Assembly: GCF_000383095.1 (NCBI RefSeq)
Contig: NZ_AORL01000019.1
Location: 124,001 to 188,000 of the forward strand
Source: Sphingomonas sp. PR090111-T3T-6A
Lineage (GTDB): Bacteria > Pseudomonadota > Alphaproteobacteria > Sphingomonadales > Sphingomonadaceae
Reading direction: 5' to 3'
DNA length: 64,000 nt
The notes below the pieces were generated by a model, which saw only the letters and a program-made list of their open reading frames with translations, ran no database searches and was not told where the DNA came from. Shown here piece after piece: positions 1 through 9,097 of the stretch (its first letter is position 1; each line of letters starts with the position of its first letter). A program made the position numbers and the translations under genes.

Positions 1-414
1 GCGGAGCATATGCCCCGAGACGAGCTGGTAGGACTGGCGGATCAGATCGAACAGCGGATGGTCGCGCCATTGCGGGGCGGCGAAGCGGCGATCCTCGTCA
101 TGGCCGGCGGGGGCGGGCGTCTCCGGGTTCAGGAAGCGCTGCCAGAGCGACAGGCTGTCCTTCCAGAAATCGGCCTGCACATCGATCAGCGCCTGCGTGT
201 CGATGCCGAAGTGCATCGGCCCCGCGCCGCTCATCAGGCGGGAAAGATCGGGCATCGCCGGCACCGCGGTCTGCGTGGCCTTGCGGGTGCCATATTCGAG
301 CAGGAGCTGCTGCGCGCGGCCGATCACGCCCGTCCAGTGCTGGAGTTCGTCGAGCGTCGGCGTGAAGCCGAGCGCGCCCGGAGTGTCCGACGTTGCATGG
401 TCCTTGCCCGCCAC
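1..414 (-). CDS. phaC: Class I poly(3-hydroxyalkanoate) synthase, N-terminal part (runs off window)
   Basis: The first 138 codons are visible; the gene continues past base 1. The product would polymerise hydroxyacyl-CoA into storage polyester at granule surfaces. The visible part is the PhaC N-terminal domain: a stretch ending DRRFAAPQWRDHPLFDLIRQ, followed by a SYQLVSGHM segment, is the hallmark of class I and II synthases. The catalytic Cys-Asp-His alpha/beta-hydrolase core lies outside the window. I chose the GTG at 414 because GGGAG stands six bases upstream; no better in-frame ATG is seen. It is transcribed away from alaC, with about 97 bp between the two starts. Confidence 0.88.
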   Translation of the reverse strand, partial: MAGKDHATSDTPGALGFTPTLDELQHWTGVIGRAQQLLLEYGTRKATQTAVPAMPDLSRLMSGAGPMHFGIDTQALIDVQADFWKDSLSLWQRFLNPETPAPAGHDEDRRFAAPQWRDHPLFDLIRQSYQLVSGHMLR

Positions 415-511
415 CTGAATCTCCCGTCGAAACGCGCCTGTGACCGCGCGCGCTCTCACGCTATAACGCGTGGGTCGCGTCAATGGCGACCCATTCGAAA
501 GGTGTTTACGA

Positions 512-1723
<1,212 letters not shown>

Positions 1724-1752
1724 TCCTGTCTCCCACCTGACTGATCCGTTCA

Positions 1753-1776
1753 GCGCCGCTCCATTCGGGGCGGCGC
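1753..1776 (+). terminator. Hairpin after alaC, terminator-like
   Basis: GCGCCGCTCC pairs with GGGGCGGCGC across an ATTC loop: a 10-bp stem with one G-U pair, 30 bp after the alaC stop. No T-run follows, so it may be a weak terminator or an mRNA-stabilising 3' hairpin. Confidence 0.5.
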
Positions 1777-1848
1777 ATAAATCGAACCGGCTGCGCAACC
1801 ATTTGTCGCGCAGTCGGTTGAGGCGCAAGGAAGGCAAGGAGTGGATCG

Positions 1849-2223
1849 ATGAAGAAGATGATGTTTGGCGTTGTCGCCGCGACGTTGATGGCGGCACCCA
1901 TGGCGCTGCCGGCCCCGGCCCTCGCGCAGGACCGCTATCACTGGCAGGGCGACCGCCACGACTGGAATCCTTCCGATTCCTATCGGTCCGACCGCCGCTA
2001 TCGCGAGCGCCGTCTCGGCCGCAACGACCAGGTCTATCGCGGCCGTGACGGGCGCTATTACTGCCGCCGCAACGACGGCACGACCGGCCTCGTGATCGGC
2101 GCGATCGGCGGCGGCGTGCTCGGCAATGTCGTCGGCGGCGGCACGCTCGGCACGCTGCTGGGTGCTGGCGGCGGCGCGCTGCTGGGCCGCTCGATCGATC
2201 GCGGCAAGGTTCGCTGCCGCTGA
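1849..2223 (+). CDS. Exported glycine-zipper (2TM) envelope protein
   Basis: A protein of 124 aa. Residues 1-26 form a Sec signal peptide (MKKMM, hydrophobic stretch, cleavage after PALAQ). The middle is rich in Arg, Tyr and Asp (DRYHWQGDRHDW, GRDGRYYCRR). The C-terminal third, about residues 80-118, is a glycine zipper (GLVIGAIGGGVLGNVVGGG followed by LLGAGGGALLG), the signature of 2TM glycine-zipper outer-membrane or periplasmic proteins. The exact role is unknown; relatives are small envelope-stress or lipoprotein-like factors. The start has AAGGAG about 12 bases upstream. Two Cys flank the zipper and could form a disulfide. Confidence 0.85.
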   Translation: MKKMMFGVVAATLMAAPMALPAPALAQDRYHWQGDRHDWNPSDSYRSDRRYRERRLGRNDQVYRGRDGRYYCRRNDGTTGLVIGAIGGGVLGNVVGGGTLGTLLGAGGGALLGRSIDRGKVRCR

Positions 2224-2238
2224 TATAAAGGATTTCTG

Positions 2239-2309
2239 AGCCGTCTGACGGCTTGCCCTAACCCTCCCGACGTGCCAGCGGAAAAGCCGGTATCTCGGGA
2301 GGGTTTTTA
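2239..2309 (+). promoter_or_regulatory. Two-hairpin leader of hom; second stem contains the RBS and ends in a T-run
   Basis: Hairpin 1 is AGCCGT-CTG-ACGGCT (2239-2253). Hairpin 2 pairs ACCCTCCCGA (2261-2270) with TCGGGAGGGT (2295-2304), 10 perfect bp; an inner TGCC/GGTA pairing is possible. It is followed by TTTT and the hom ATG at 2310. The only Shine-Dalgarno for hom (GGGAGGG) lies inside the 3' arm. The element can therefore act as terminator of the upstream gene and as translation gate of hom. I do not recognise it as a SAM-II or other named riboswitch. Confidence 0.6.
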
Positions 2310-3617
2310 ATGTCGAAGGCATTGCGCGTCGCTCTGGCTGGGCTTGGCACCGTGGGTGCGGGCGTCATCAAGCTGATCGATGCCAATCGCGAGATCATCG
2401 AGCGTCGCGCCGGCCGGGCGATCGAGATCACCGCCGTCTCCGCCCGCGACCGCACCCGCGATCGCGGCGTGGACCTCGGCCGTTTCGCCTGGGTGGATGA
2501 TTCCGCCGCGCTCGCCGAGCGTGACGATGTCGATGTGGTGGTCGAGCTGATCGGCGGGGCGGACGGCCCGGCCCTCACGCTCGCGCGCCGGACCATCGCC
2601 GCCGGCCGCCATTTCGTCACCGCCAACAAGGCGATGATCGCGCATCACGGCCTCGGCCTTGCCGGAGACGCCGAGGCGAAGAGCGTCGCCTTCAAATATG
2701 AGGCGGCGGTGGCGGGCGGCATCCCGGTCATCAAGGGGCTGCGCGAGGGCGCGGCCGCCAATGCGATCGGGCGCGTCTACGGCATCCTGAACGGCACCTG
2801 CAATTATATCCTCACCACCATGGAGGATGAGGGCCGCGACTTCGCCGAGGTGCTCGCCGAGGCACAGCGGCTGGGCTATGCCGAGGCCGATCCGAGCTTC
2901 GACATCGACGGCGTCGATGCCGCCCACAAGCTCTCGATCCTCGCCAGCCTCGCCTTCGGCACGAAGATCGATTTCGGTTCGGCCGCCATCTCCGGCATCC
3001 GCCACGTCATCGCCGCCGATATCGCGCAGGCGCAGGCGCTGGGCTATCGCGTCCGCCTCGTCGGCGTGGCCGAGGCGCAGCCCGAGGGCAGCGCGACCGC
3101 AGGCCTGTTCCAGCGCGTCCACCCCTGCCTCGTGCCGGCGTCGCACCCGCTGGCGCATGTCGCGGGCTCGCTGAACGCCGTGGTGGCGGAAGGCAATTTC
3201 GTCGGCCGTCTCTTCTTCGAGGGACGCGGCGCCGGCGAAGGGCCGACCGCCTCCGCCGTGGTCGCCGACCTGATCGACATCGCGCGCGGCGAATATGGTC
3301 CGGCCTTCGCCATGCCGGTCGACAGCCTCGCCGAGATGGCGCCCGCGCCGACCGGCGAGCGGCGCGGCCGCGCCTATCTGCGCTTCTCGGTGGCGGACCG
3401 TCCCGGCGTGCTCGCCGAGATCGCGGCGGCAATGCGGGACGCGGGCGTCTCGATCGAGAGCCTGATCCAGCGCGGCACCACGCCCGACGGCGGGGTGCTG
3501 GTCGCGATGGTCACGCACGAGGGGCCGGAGCGCGCGGTCACCGACGCGCTCGCCCGGCTGGAGGGCTCGGCCAGCCTTATCGGCCAGCCGATGTGGATGC
3601 ACATCCTCGACGTGTGA
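2310..3617 (+). CDS. hom: Homoserine dehydrogenase
   Basis: Converts aspartate semialdehyde to homoserine with NAD(P)H, the branch point toward threonine and methionine. The 435 aa match the single-function enzyme. The Rossmann loop GLGTVGAG is near residue 12; VTANKA and the catalytic-domain block GILNGTCNYI are near residues 108 and 155, with GYAEADPSFDIDG after them. A C-terminal ACT domain (RFSVADRPGVLAEIAAAMRD, from about residue 355) suggests amino-acid feedback control. The ATG overlaps the end of the leader hairpin described separately. It converges with the short gene on the opposite strand three bases downstream. Confidence 0.96.
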   Translation: MSKALRVALAGLGTVGAGVIKLIDANREIIERRAGRAIEITAVSARDRTRDRGVDLGRFAWVDDSAALAERDDVDVVVELIGGADGPALTLARRTIAAGRHFVTANKAMIAHHGLGLAGDAEAKSVAFKYEAAVAGGIPVIKGLREGAAANAIGRVYGILNGTCNYILTTMEDEGRDFAEVLAEAQRLGYAEADPSFDIDGVDAAHKLSILASLAFGTKIDFGSAAISGIRHVIAADIAQAQALGYRVRLVGVAEAQPEGSATAGLFQRVHPCLVPASHPLAHVAGSLNAVVAEGNFVGRLFFEGRGAGEGPTASAVVADLIDIARGEYGPAFAMPVDSLAEMAPAPTGERRGRAYLRFSVADRPGVLAEIAAAMRDAGVSIESLIQRGTTPDGGVLVAMVTHEGPERAVTDALARLEGSASLIGQPMWMHILDV

Positions 3618-3620
3618 GGG

Positions 3621-4010
3621 TCAGTCGACCGGGTCTTCCCCGGTGAAGATGCTCTTGAGAAGGTGGAAGCCCTTGAAGATCGTTTCCATCTGCTTGCTCG
3701 GCGGGCCGGTGGGAGGCCCCGGATCGCCCTTCCCCGGCTCGCCGGGATGGCGGACCATCTCGCCCGGCTCGGCCCGCGCCTCCGGGAAGGGCAGGCGCGG
3801 CGGCGGGCGGCGACGCTTCGCGCAGACCACGATCTGGTCTGCCACGTCCTCCGGACAGGCCTCGTCGAGCCTCCCGGGCGTCGTGATGCTCGTCATCGCG
3901 TGATAATGTGCCATCGCCTGCTCGGCCGTGATGCCGGACTGCGGGCTTGCGACGGGCGGTGCCTGTGATGCTGCGGCAGCGAAAAGTACCAACGCTGCCA
4001 TGCTCGACAT
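3621..4010 (-). CDS. Small secreted protein of unknown function
   Basis: A protein of 129 aa. The first 15-20 residues (MSSMAALVLFAAAASQAPP) look like a signal peptide. The rest is Pro-rich and charged, with one recognisable block, DQIVVCAKRRR, a pattern I associate with short exported proteins of sphingomonads. A Pro/Gly-rich linker precedes an amphipathic C-terminus (FKGFHLLKSIFTGEDP). Two Cys (CPEDVADQIVVC) may form a disulfide. It is head-to-head with glpX (54 bp between starts) and tail-to-tail with hom. No function can be assigned. Confidence 0.7.
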   Translation of the reverse strand: MSSMAALVLFAAAASQAPPVASPQSGITAEQAMAHYHAMTSITTPGRLDEACPEDVADQIVVCAKRRRPPPRLPFPEARAEPGEMVRHPGEPGKGDPGPPTGPPSKQMETIFKGFHLLKSIFTGEDPVD

Positions 4011-4064
4011 CGTAACACGCCTTCCCTAACGCTCGACACAGTTTTCAGGGCCGCAGGAGCCATC

Positions 4065-5045
4065 ATGCCCAGCAACCATGTCGCCGCAAGCCATGTTCTC
4101 GATCGCGTCCTCGTTCTCGAAATGGTGCGCGTCACCGAAGCGGCGGCGATCGCGGCGGCGAAGCTCGTGGGGCGCGGCGACGAGAAGGCGGCCGACGCCG
4201 CCGCCGTCGAAGCCATGCGTCAGGCGTTCAACGAGCTGGAGTTCGACGGCACCGTCGTGATCGGTGAGGGCGAGCGCGACGAGGCGCCGATGCTCTATAT
4301 CGGCGAGAAGGTTGGCACCGGGAACGGCCCCAAGATCGACATCGCGCTCGATCCGCTGGAGGGCACCACCATCACCGCCAAGGCCGGGCCGAACGCGCTC
4401 GCCGTTCTCGCCATCGCCGAGGAAGGCTGCCTGCTGAACGCGCCCGACGTCTATATGGACAAGCTGGCGATCGGGCCGGGCTATGAGCGCGGGCTCGTCT
4501 CGCTCGATCGCACGCCGACCGAGAATGTCTGCGCCTTCGCCAAGGCCAAGGGCGTGGAGCCGTCCGAGATCACCGTGATGGTGCTCGACCGCCCGCGCCA
4601 CGAGAAACTGATCGCGGAGCTGCGCGGCCTCGGCTGCGGCATCCACCTGATCCCCGACGGCGACGTGGCCGGCGTGATCGCGGTCACCAACCCGGACACG
4701 ACGATCGACATGTATATGGGCTCGGGCGGCGCGCCGGAGGGCGTGCTGGCGGCGGCCGCGCTGTCGTGCGTCGGCGGGCAGTTCCAGGGCCGTCTCCTGT
4801 TCCGCAATGACGACGAGCGGGCGCGCGCCGCCAAGTGGGGCGTGACCGACCTCAACCGCATCTATGAGCTGGAGGATCTCGTCCGCGGCGATGCGATCTT
4901 CGCGGCCACCGGCGTGACCGACGGTTCGCTGCTCGCGGGCGTCAAGCGCCGCAAGGATGGCGTGATGACCACCGACAGCGTGGTGATGCGCGCCTCGTCG
5001 CGCACGATCCGCTGGGTGAAGGGCGAGCACCACCGCCAGCGCTGA
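4065..5045 (+). CDS. glpX: Fructose-1,6-bisphosphatase class II
   Basis: Hydrolyses fructose-1,6-bisphosphate in gluconeogenesis. The 326 aa are full length for GlpX. Diagnostic blocks are LEMVRVTEAAAIAAA at the N-terminus, the metal-binding GTVVIGEGERDEAPML, the DPLEGTT motif near residue 105, GYERGLVSLD, and IPDGDVAGVI followed by GSGGAPEGVLAAAAL. Start at ATG 4065, with CAGGAG about nine bases upstream. recJ follows in the same direction after 54 bp, so the two may be co-transcribed. Confidence 0.96.
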   Translation: MPSNHVAASHVLDRVLVLEMVRVTEAAAIAAAKLVGRGDEKAADAAAVEAMRQAFNELEFDGTVVIGEGERDEAPMLYIGEKVGTGNGPKIDIALDPLEGTTITAKAGPNALAVLAIAEEGCLLNAPDVYMDKLAIGPGYERGLVSLDRTPTENVCAFAKAKGVEPSEITVMVLDRPRHEKLIAELRGLGCGIHLIPDGDVAGVIAVTNPDTTIDMYMGSGGAPEGVLAAAALSCVGGQFQGRLLFRNDDERARAAKWGVTDLNRIYELEDLVRGDAIFAATGVTDGSLLAGVKRRKDGVMTTDSVVMRASSRTIRWVKGEHHRQR

Positions 5046-5099
5046 TCCGGCTGGCCGGGCGGCGTTCCCAAGCGGGCGCCGATCGGCTACCCCGCCGGC

Positions 5100-6866
5100 A
5101 TGAGCGCGAGTGCCCCCTGCGGAGTGACCCATTCGATCCTTGGCCAGCCCTGGCGCTGGCGGGGACTGGCCAATGACGACAGTGACACGGGCTTCCGCCC
5201 GGATGCCCTGGTCGACCAGTTGCTGCTGACCCGCGGCTGCCCGCGCGACGCGCTGGAGTCGCATCGCAGCCCGACGATCCGGGGCTTCATGCCCAACCCG
5301 TCGATCTTCCGCGACATGGACCGCGCCGCCGACCGGCTCGCCGATGCGATCGAGCGATCCGAGCCGGTGACGATCTTCGGCGACTATGACGTGGACGGCG
5401 CGACCTCGGCGGCGCTGCTCGTCCGCCTGCTGCGTGATCTGGGGCTGCGGGCGGGCATCTACATCCCCGACCGCCTGCTGGAGGGCTATGGCCCCTCCGC
5501 CGACGCGCTGGTGCGGCTGGCGGGGGAGGGGGCGAGCCTCGTCGTCACCGTCGACTGCGGCGCGCAGGCGTTCGAGGCGCTTCAGGCGGCCAAAGATGCC
5601 GGGCTCGACGTGATCGTCGTCGACCACCACAAATGCTCGACCGCGCTCCCCGTGGCGCACGCGCTGGTCAATCCCAACCGCCTCGACGAGGATGAAGGCG
5701 CGGCGCACGGCCATCTCGCCGCCGTCGGCGTGGCGTTTCTTTTGGGCGCGGCGCTGATCCGCACGCTTCGCGCGCGGGGCTGGTTCGCCAACCGGGCAGA
5801 GCCCAAGCTGCTCGACCTGCTCGACATCGTCGCGCTCGGTACGGTGGCGGACGTGGCACAGTTGAAGGGTCTCAACCGCGCTTTCGTGACGCAAGGGCTG
5901 AAGGTGATGGCCGGCCGCCGCAACATCGGCCTCGCCGCGCTGATCGAGGCCTCGCGGCTGACGCGCGATCCGACGTGCACCGATCTCGGTTTTGCGCTCG
6001 GCCCGCGCATCAATGCGGGCGGTCGCGTGGGCCGCGCCGATCTCGGCGTCCGCCTGCTCACCACCGAGGACGAGGGCGAGGCCCGTGCCATCGCCGCCGA
6101 ACTCGACCAGCTCAACGAGGAACGCCGCGCCATCGAGCAGGCCGTCCGCGACGAGGCCGAGGCGCTGCTGGCAGCACAGGGCAATCGCTCGGTGGTGCTG
6201 ATCTCGGGCGCGGGATGGCACCCCGGCGTGATTGGCATCGTCGCCAGCCGCATCAAGGAGCGCGCCCAGCGCCCCGCGATCATCGTCGCGGTGGACGAGG
6301 GCATCGGCAAGGGCTCGGGCCGCTCGGTGACGGGCGTGGACCTCGGCGCGGCGGTGATGGCGGCGAAGGACGCGGGGTTGCTGGTCGCGGGCGGTGGCCA
6401 TGCGATGGCGGCGGGCCTGACGGTCGAGGCGGAGCGGCTGGATGCGCTGGCGGATTTTCTCGACGATCGCCTCGCCGCCGACGTCGCTGCGGCGTCCGAG
6501 GCGCGGGCGCTGCTGGTGGATGCGGTGGTCGGGCCGGGCGGCGTCACGCCGGAACTGGTCGAGGCGCTGGAAGCGGGTGGCCCCTATGGCGCCGGCTGGC
6601 CGAGCCCGCGCGTCGCAGCAGGGCGGGTGCGTGTGGTGAAGGCGGATATCGTCGGCAAGAACCATGTCCGCGCGATCGTGGCGGGTGAGGATGGCCGGCC
6701 GATCAAGGCGATGGCTTTCGGTCAGGCCGACACCCCACTGGGCGCGGCGCTGCTGGGGGCAGGGCCGCAGCGTCGCCTTTGGCTGGCCGGCCGCGCGAAG
6801 ATCGATGACTGGGGCCAGCGCCGCGCGGCTGAATTGCACATCGACGACGCGGCCTGGGCGGATTGA
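5100..6866 (+). CDS. recJ: Single-stranded-DNA-specific exonuclease RecJ
   Basis: A 5'-3' ssDNA exonuclease acting in recombination (RecFOR pathway), mismatch and base-excision repair; 588 aa. DHH-family motifs are in order: GDYDVDGATSAALL near residue 94 (motif I), VTVDCGAQAF (motif II), VVDHHKC near residue 178 (DHH), then VALGTVADVAQL and the DHHA1 portion with GAGWHPGVIGIVASRIKE and GSGRSVTGVDLGAAV. The GGGHAMAAGLT motif near residue 438 is also present. The OB-fold C-terminus ends at AELHIDDAAW. Start at 5100 is the conventional one. It is the last core gene before tRNA-Glu. Confidence 0.95.
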   Translation: MSASAPCGVTHSILGQPWRWRGLANDDSDTGFRPDALVDQLLLTRGCPRDALESHRSPTIRGFMPNPSIFRDMDRAADRLADAIERSEPVTIFGDYDVDGATSAALLVRLLRDLGLRAGIYIPDRLLEGYGPSADALVRLAGEGASLVVTVDCGAQAFEALQAAKDAGLDVIVVDHHKCSTALPVAHALVNPNRLDEDEGAAHGHLAAVGVAFLLGAALIRTLRARGWFANRAEPKLLDLLDIVALGTVADVAQLKGLNRAFVTQGLKVMAGRRNIGLAALIEASRLTRDPTCTDLGFALGPRINAGGRVGRADLGVRLLTTEDEGEARAIAAELDQLNEERRAIEQAVRDEAEALLAAQGNRSVVLISGAGWHPGVIGIVASRIKERAQRPAIIVAVDEGIGKGSGRSVTGVDLGAAVMAAKDAGLLVAGGGHAMAAGLTVEAERLDALADFLDDRLAADVAAASEARALLVDAVVGPGGVTPELVEALEAGGPYGAGWPSPRVAAGRVRVVKADIVGKNHVRAIVAGEDGRPIKAMAFGQADTPLGAALLGAGPQRRLWLAGRAKIDDWGQRRAAELHIDDAAWAD

Positions 6867-6925
6867 TGCGCAAGCGCGCTTGACCCGGCGGCACGCCTGC
6901 CCTAAGCGCCCCTCCACAGCCGGAC

Positions 6926-7001
6926 GGCCCCATCGTCTAGCGGTCTAGGACGTCGCCCTTTCACGGCGAAAACACGGGTTCGAGTCCCGTTGGGGTCACC
7001 A
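6926..7001 (+). tRNA. tRNA-Glu (anticodon TTC)
   Basis: A 76-nt cloverleaf. Acceptor arm GGCCCCA pairs with TGGGGTC (one G-U), the discriminator is A and CCA is encoded. Anticodon stem TCGCC/GGCGA encloses CTTTCAC with TTC at 6960-6962. The T arm is ACGGG-TTCGAGT-CCCGT. It serves as the integration target of the island that begins immediately downstream. Confidence 0.97.
6985..7001 (+). other. attL core (3' end of tRNA-Glu)
   Basis: TCCCGTTGGGGTCACCA, part of the T arm, acceptor strand and CCA of the tRNA. It is identical over 17 bp to 57437-57453, while the flanking bases differ (G before and C after on the left; C before and T after on the right). Confidence 0.82.
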
Positions 7002-7063
7002 CCTTCATCCGGATAGCTGGATTTCCGGCAGGACCGCGCAATCTCGTAGCTTTGGCACCGCCC

Positions 7064-7087
7064 GGTGGTACAAAGGGGTGGTACAAA
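7064..7087 (+). repeat. Paired GGTGGTACAAA repeats, candidate integrase arm sites
   Basis: Two direct copies of GGTGGTACAAA (7064-7074 and 7077-7087), 13 bp apart. A third, extended copy GGTGGTACAAAGG at 57355-57367 lies 70 bp inside attR. The second left copy ends on the A of the integrase ATG and overlaps its Shine-Dalgarno AAGGGG. Integrase binding here could couple recombination to self-repression (inference). Confidence 0.55.
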
Positions 7088-9030
7088 TGAGATTGCGTAT
7101 GCCGGGGCCCACCAAGCACTCAAAGTCCAAATATCTCTGGTTCAGGATGGGGGTTCCGCACCGCCTGCGCCATCGTGTCGGCAAGACCGAGATCAAGTTG
7201 TCACTCCACACCCTGGAGCCGAATGAGGCGAAGCTGGCGCACGCCCGCCTGCAGGCGGAATGGCGAGCGAAATTCCAGGTGCTGGATCGCGAGATCGCTG
7301 AAGAGAGCCTCGCTCGAGCGCCCGCCCTTGTCGATCAAACCATACGCCAACTTGCGGAGCCTCACGATCAGCTCGACCCCGTCATCTACGGTTTTCTCAA
7401 GTTCCTCGCCTATCGCGTCGTCACCTCCTGGGGACAGGAAGCGTACCGTGACTTCAACGCAAAGCTGGCATTCGCCGGCGAGCCTGACGAGGCAGACTGG
7501 GCGGATAGCGGTGAGCCGGTCTCGCTCATCTCGGACGATGAGAAGGCGCCGCTTGTTGCGAGGATGCGGGTGAGCCAGCGTTCATTCGAGACCCAGGGCC
7601 TGGCGTTTCGCGAGATCGCAACGAAGGCATTGAACGACCAAGCTTGGCATCTCGTCAGCCCCGAGGTCTCGCTCATATCAAGTGTGACAGGAGTCGAAAT
7701 TCCCAACCAGAGCTCGCTCTACGATGCAGTCGCAGAAGCGTTCCTCACCGTCCTGTCGAACTACCGCCTCGCCAGTTGGGATGAGCATCTGATCGTGATG
7801 TACAGTCCTTCGGTATCGACGCCCCAGCCGGAGGCGCCAGGCGCTGTCCGTCATGTTGTTGCGGAGGCATCTGCACCGGTATTGTCACAAGGTGGAAGGA
7901 AGCTCTCGGAGGGACTGACAAGATGGCAGGCGCTTGCCGCTCCACGGCCGCAGTCCTTTCTCGAGGCTCAACGCGCGGTCGGCCGTTTCATCAACCTCTT
8001 TGGGGATTTGCCGATCGGTGAAATCACGAGGGACGCTGCGCTGGAATATCGCGACCTCATTGAGGACATGCCGGCCAACCTGACTCCCGAGAAGATAGAG
8101 AAAAAGGGTGGATCGCTCCGCACCATCATCGAGGAAGCGAGGCGGGGGGCAGGTGCCTACCGAAAGCTCGCACCTGCGTCGATCAAGAAAGACGTTGGTG
8201 CCTTGCAGGCAATTCTGGGCGCGTTGGCGAATGAAGGCTGGATCGCACAGAATGTCGCCTCCGGCATACGGATCAGCGGTTATTCGAAAACACGCAAAGG
8301 GCAGGTCAACCCTCGTCTGCCTTTCCGCCCGTCCATGATGCAGGCGCTTTTCGACTCGCCGTTGTTCAACGGATGTGCGGGGCAATCCGATACGCAGCGA
8401 ACGGTACCCGGCGACAGGCTCTATCAGGACGAGCTTTACTGGTCGTTCCTGTTTGCCGCGACGGCCGGACCGCGCCTCGAGGAGATCGGGCAGATCCGGC
8501 TCGGCGATATCGACGAGGTCGATCTGCGACGCGCATATGGTCCCGGGTTCGAAGGAACCTGCACGGTGATTTATCTGACCGGAACGGGAGAGGACCAGAG
8601 CACCAAAACCGACGAATCGGATCGGGTCATTGTGATCCATCCTCGCCTGCTCGAGCTTGGTTTCTCTGACTATGTTCGCCAGCGAAAGGCCGCGGGTGCG
8701 GGACATCTCTTCGAACTGACCCGCGACAAGGACGGCAAGTTCACCCGCGAACTCAGTCGGCGGCTGAACCGGTACATTGATCGCGTCGTGACCAACGACA
8801 AGCGCTATACTTTTCATTCGCTACGTCACGAATGGAAGGATCGCGCTGAGGAATCAGACATTGATGAGAAGCTTCGGGACCAGATTACTGGGCATGCGCC
8901 CGCGACCGTCGGGCGACGATATGGCCTGGGCGCCTCGATACGGCGGCAGTATGTGGAGCTTCAGAAGCTGAACCTCCATTTCATCGATTGGCCACGCCTG
9001 ATATCTGCAAAAGATAATGGTTCCCATTAA
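7087..9030 (+). CDS. int: Tyrosine recombinase (island integrase)
   Basis: A site-specific recombinase of 647 aa, longer than lambda-type integrases. The N-terminus has an arm-binding-like block of the kind found in large island integrases (KYLWFRMGVPHRLRHRVGK, then LSLHTLEPNEAKL). The core-binding region is near residues 280-400. Catalytic residues of the C-terminal domain are visible: Arg in GPRLEEIGQI, His-x-x-Arg in HSLRHEWKD, His in ITGHAPATVG and the nucleophile Tyr in GRRYG. ATG 7087 is preferred to GTG 7078 because AAGGGG stands eight bases upstream. The position directly after tRNA-Glu identifies it as the enzyme that inserted the island. Confidence 0.93.
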   Translation: MRLRMPGPTKHSKSKYLWFRMGVPHRLRHRVGKTEIKLSLHTLEPNEAKLAHARLQAEWRAKFQVLDREIAEESLARAPALVDQTIRQLAEPHDQLDPVIYGFLKFLAYRVVTSWGQEAYRDFNAKLAFAGEPDEADWADSGEPVSLISDDEKAPLVARMRVSQRSFETQGLAFREIATKALNDQAWHLVSPEVSLISSVTGVEIPNQSSLYDAVAEAFLTVLSNYRLASWDEHLIVMYSPSVSTPQPEAPGAVRHVVAEASAPVLSQGGRKLSEGLTRWQALAAPRPQSFLEAQRAVGRFINLFGDLPIGEITRDAALEYRDLIEDMPANLTPEKIEKKGGSLRTIIEEARRGAGAYRKLAPASIKKDVGALQAILGALANEGWIAQNVASGIRISGYSKTRKGQVNPRLPFRPSMMQALFDSPLFNGCAGQSDTQRTVPGDRLYQDELYWSFLFAATAGPRLEEIGQIRLGDIDEVDLRRAYGPGFEGTCTVIYLTGTGEDQSTKTDESDRVIVIHPRLLELGFSDYVRQRKAAGAGHLFELTRDKDGKFTRELSRRLNRYIDRVVTNDKRYTFHSLRHEWKDRAEESDIDEKLRDQITGHAPATVGRRYGLGASIRRQYVELQKLNLHFIDWPRLISAKDNGSH

Positions 9031-9097
9031 AGCATATGGAGCTAAAATGATACAATATCATCTAAAAATTGGGAATACTATTGGCGTCAAGAAAGAT

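Noticed and set aside
2239-2309. SAM-II riboswitch upstream of hom
   Set aside because: The conserved SAM-II pseudoknot sequence as I remember it is not found; only the two hairpins can be supported.
4026-6917. Open frame of 963 codons on the minus strand
   Set aside because: It is antisense to glpX and recJ and has the Arg/Ala/Asp/His-rich composition of a mirror frame in GC-rich DNA. It matches no family.
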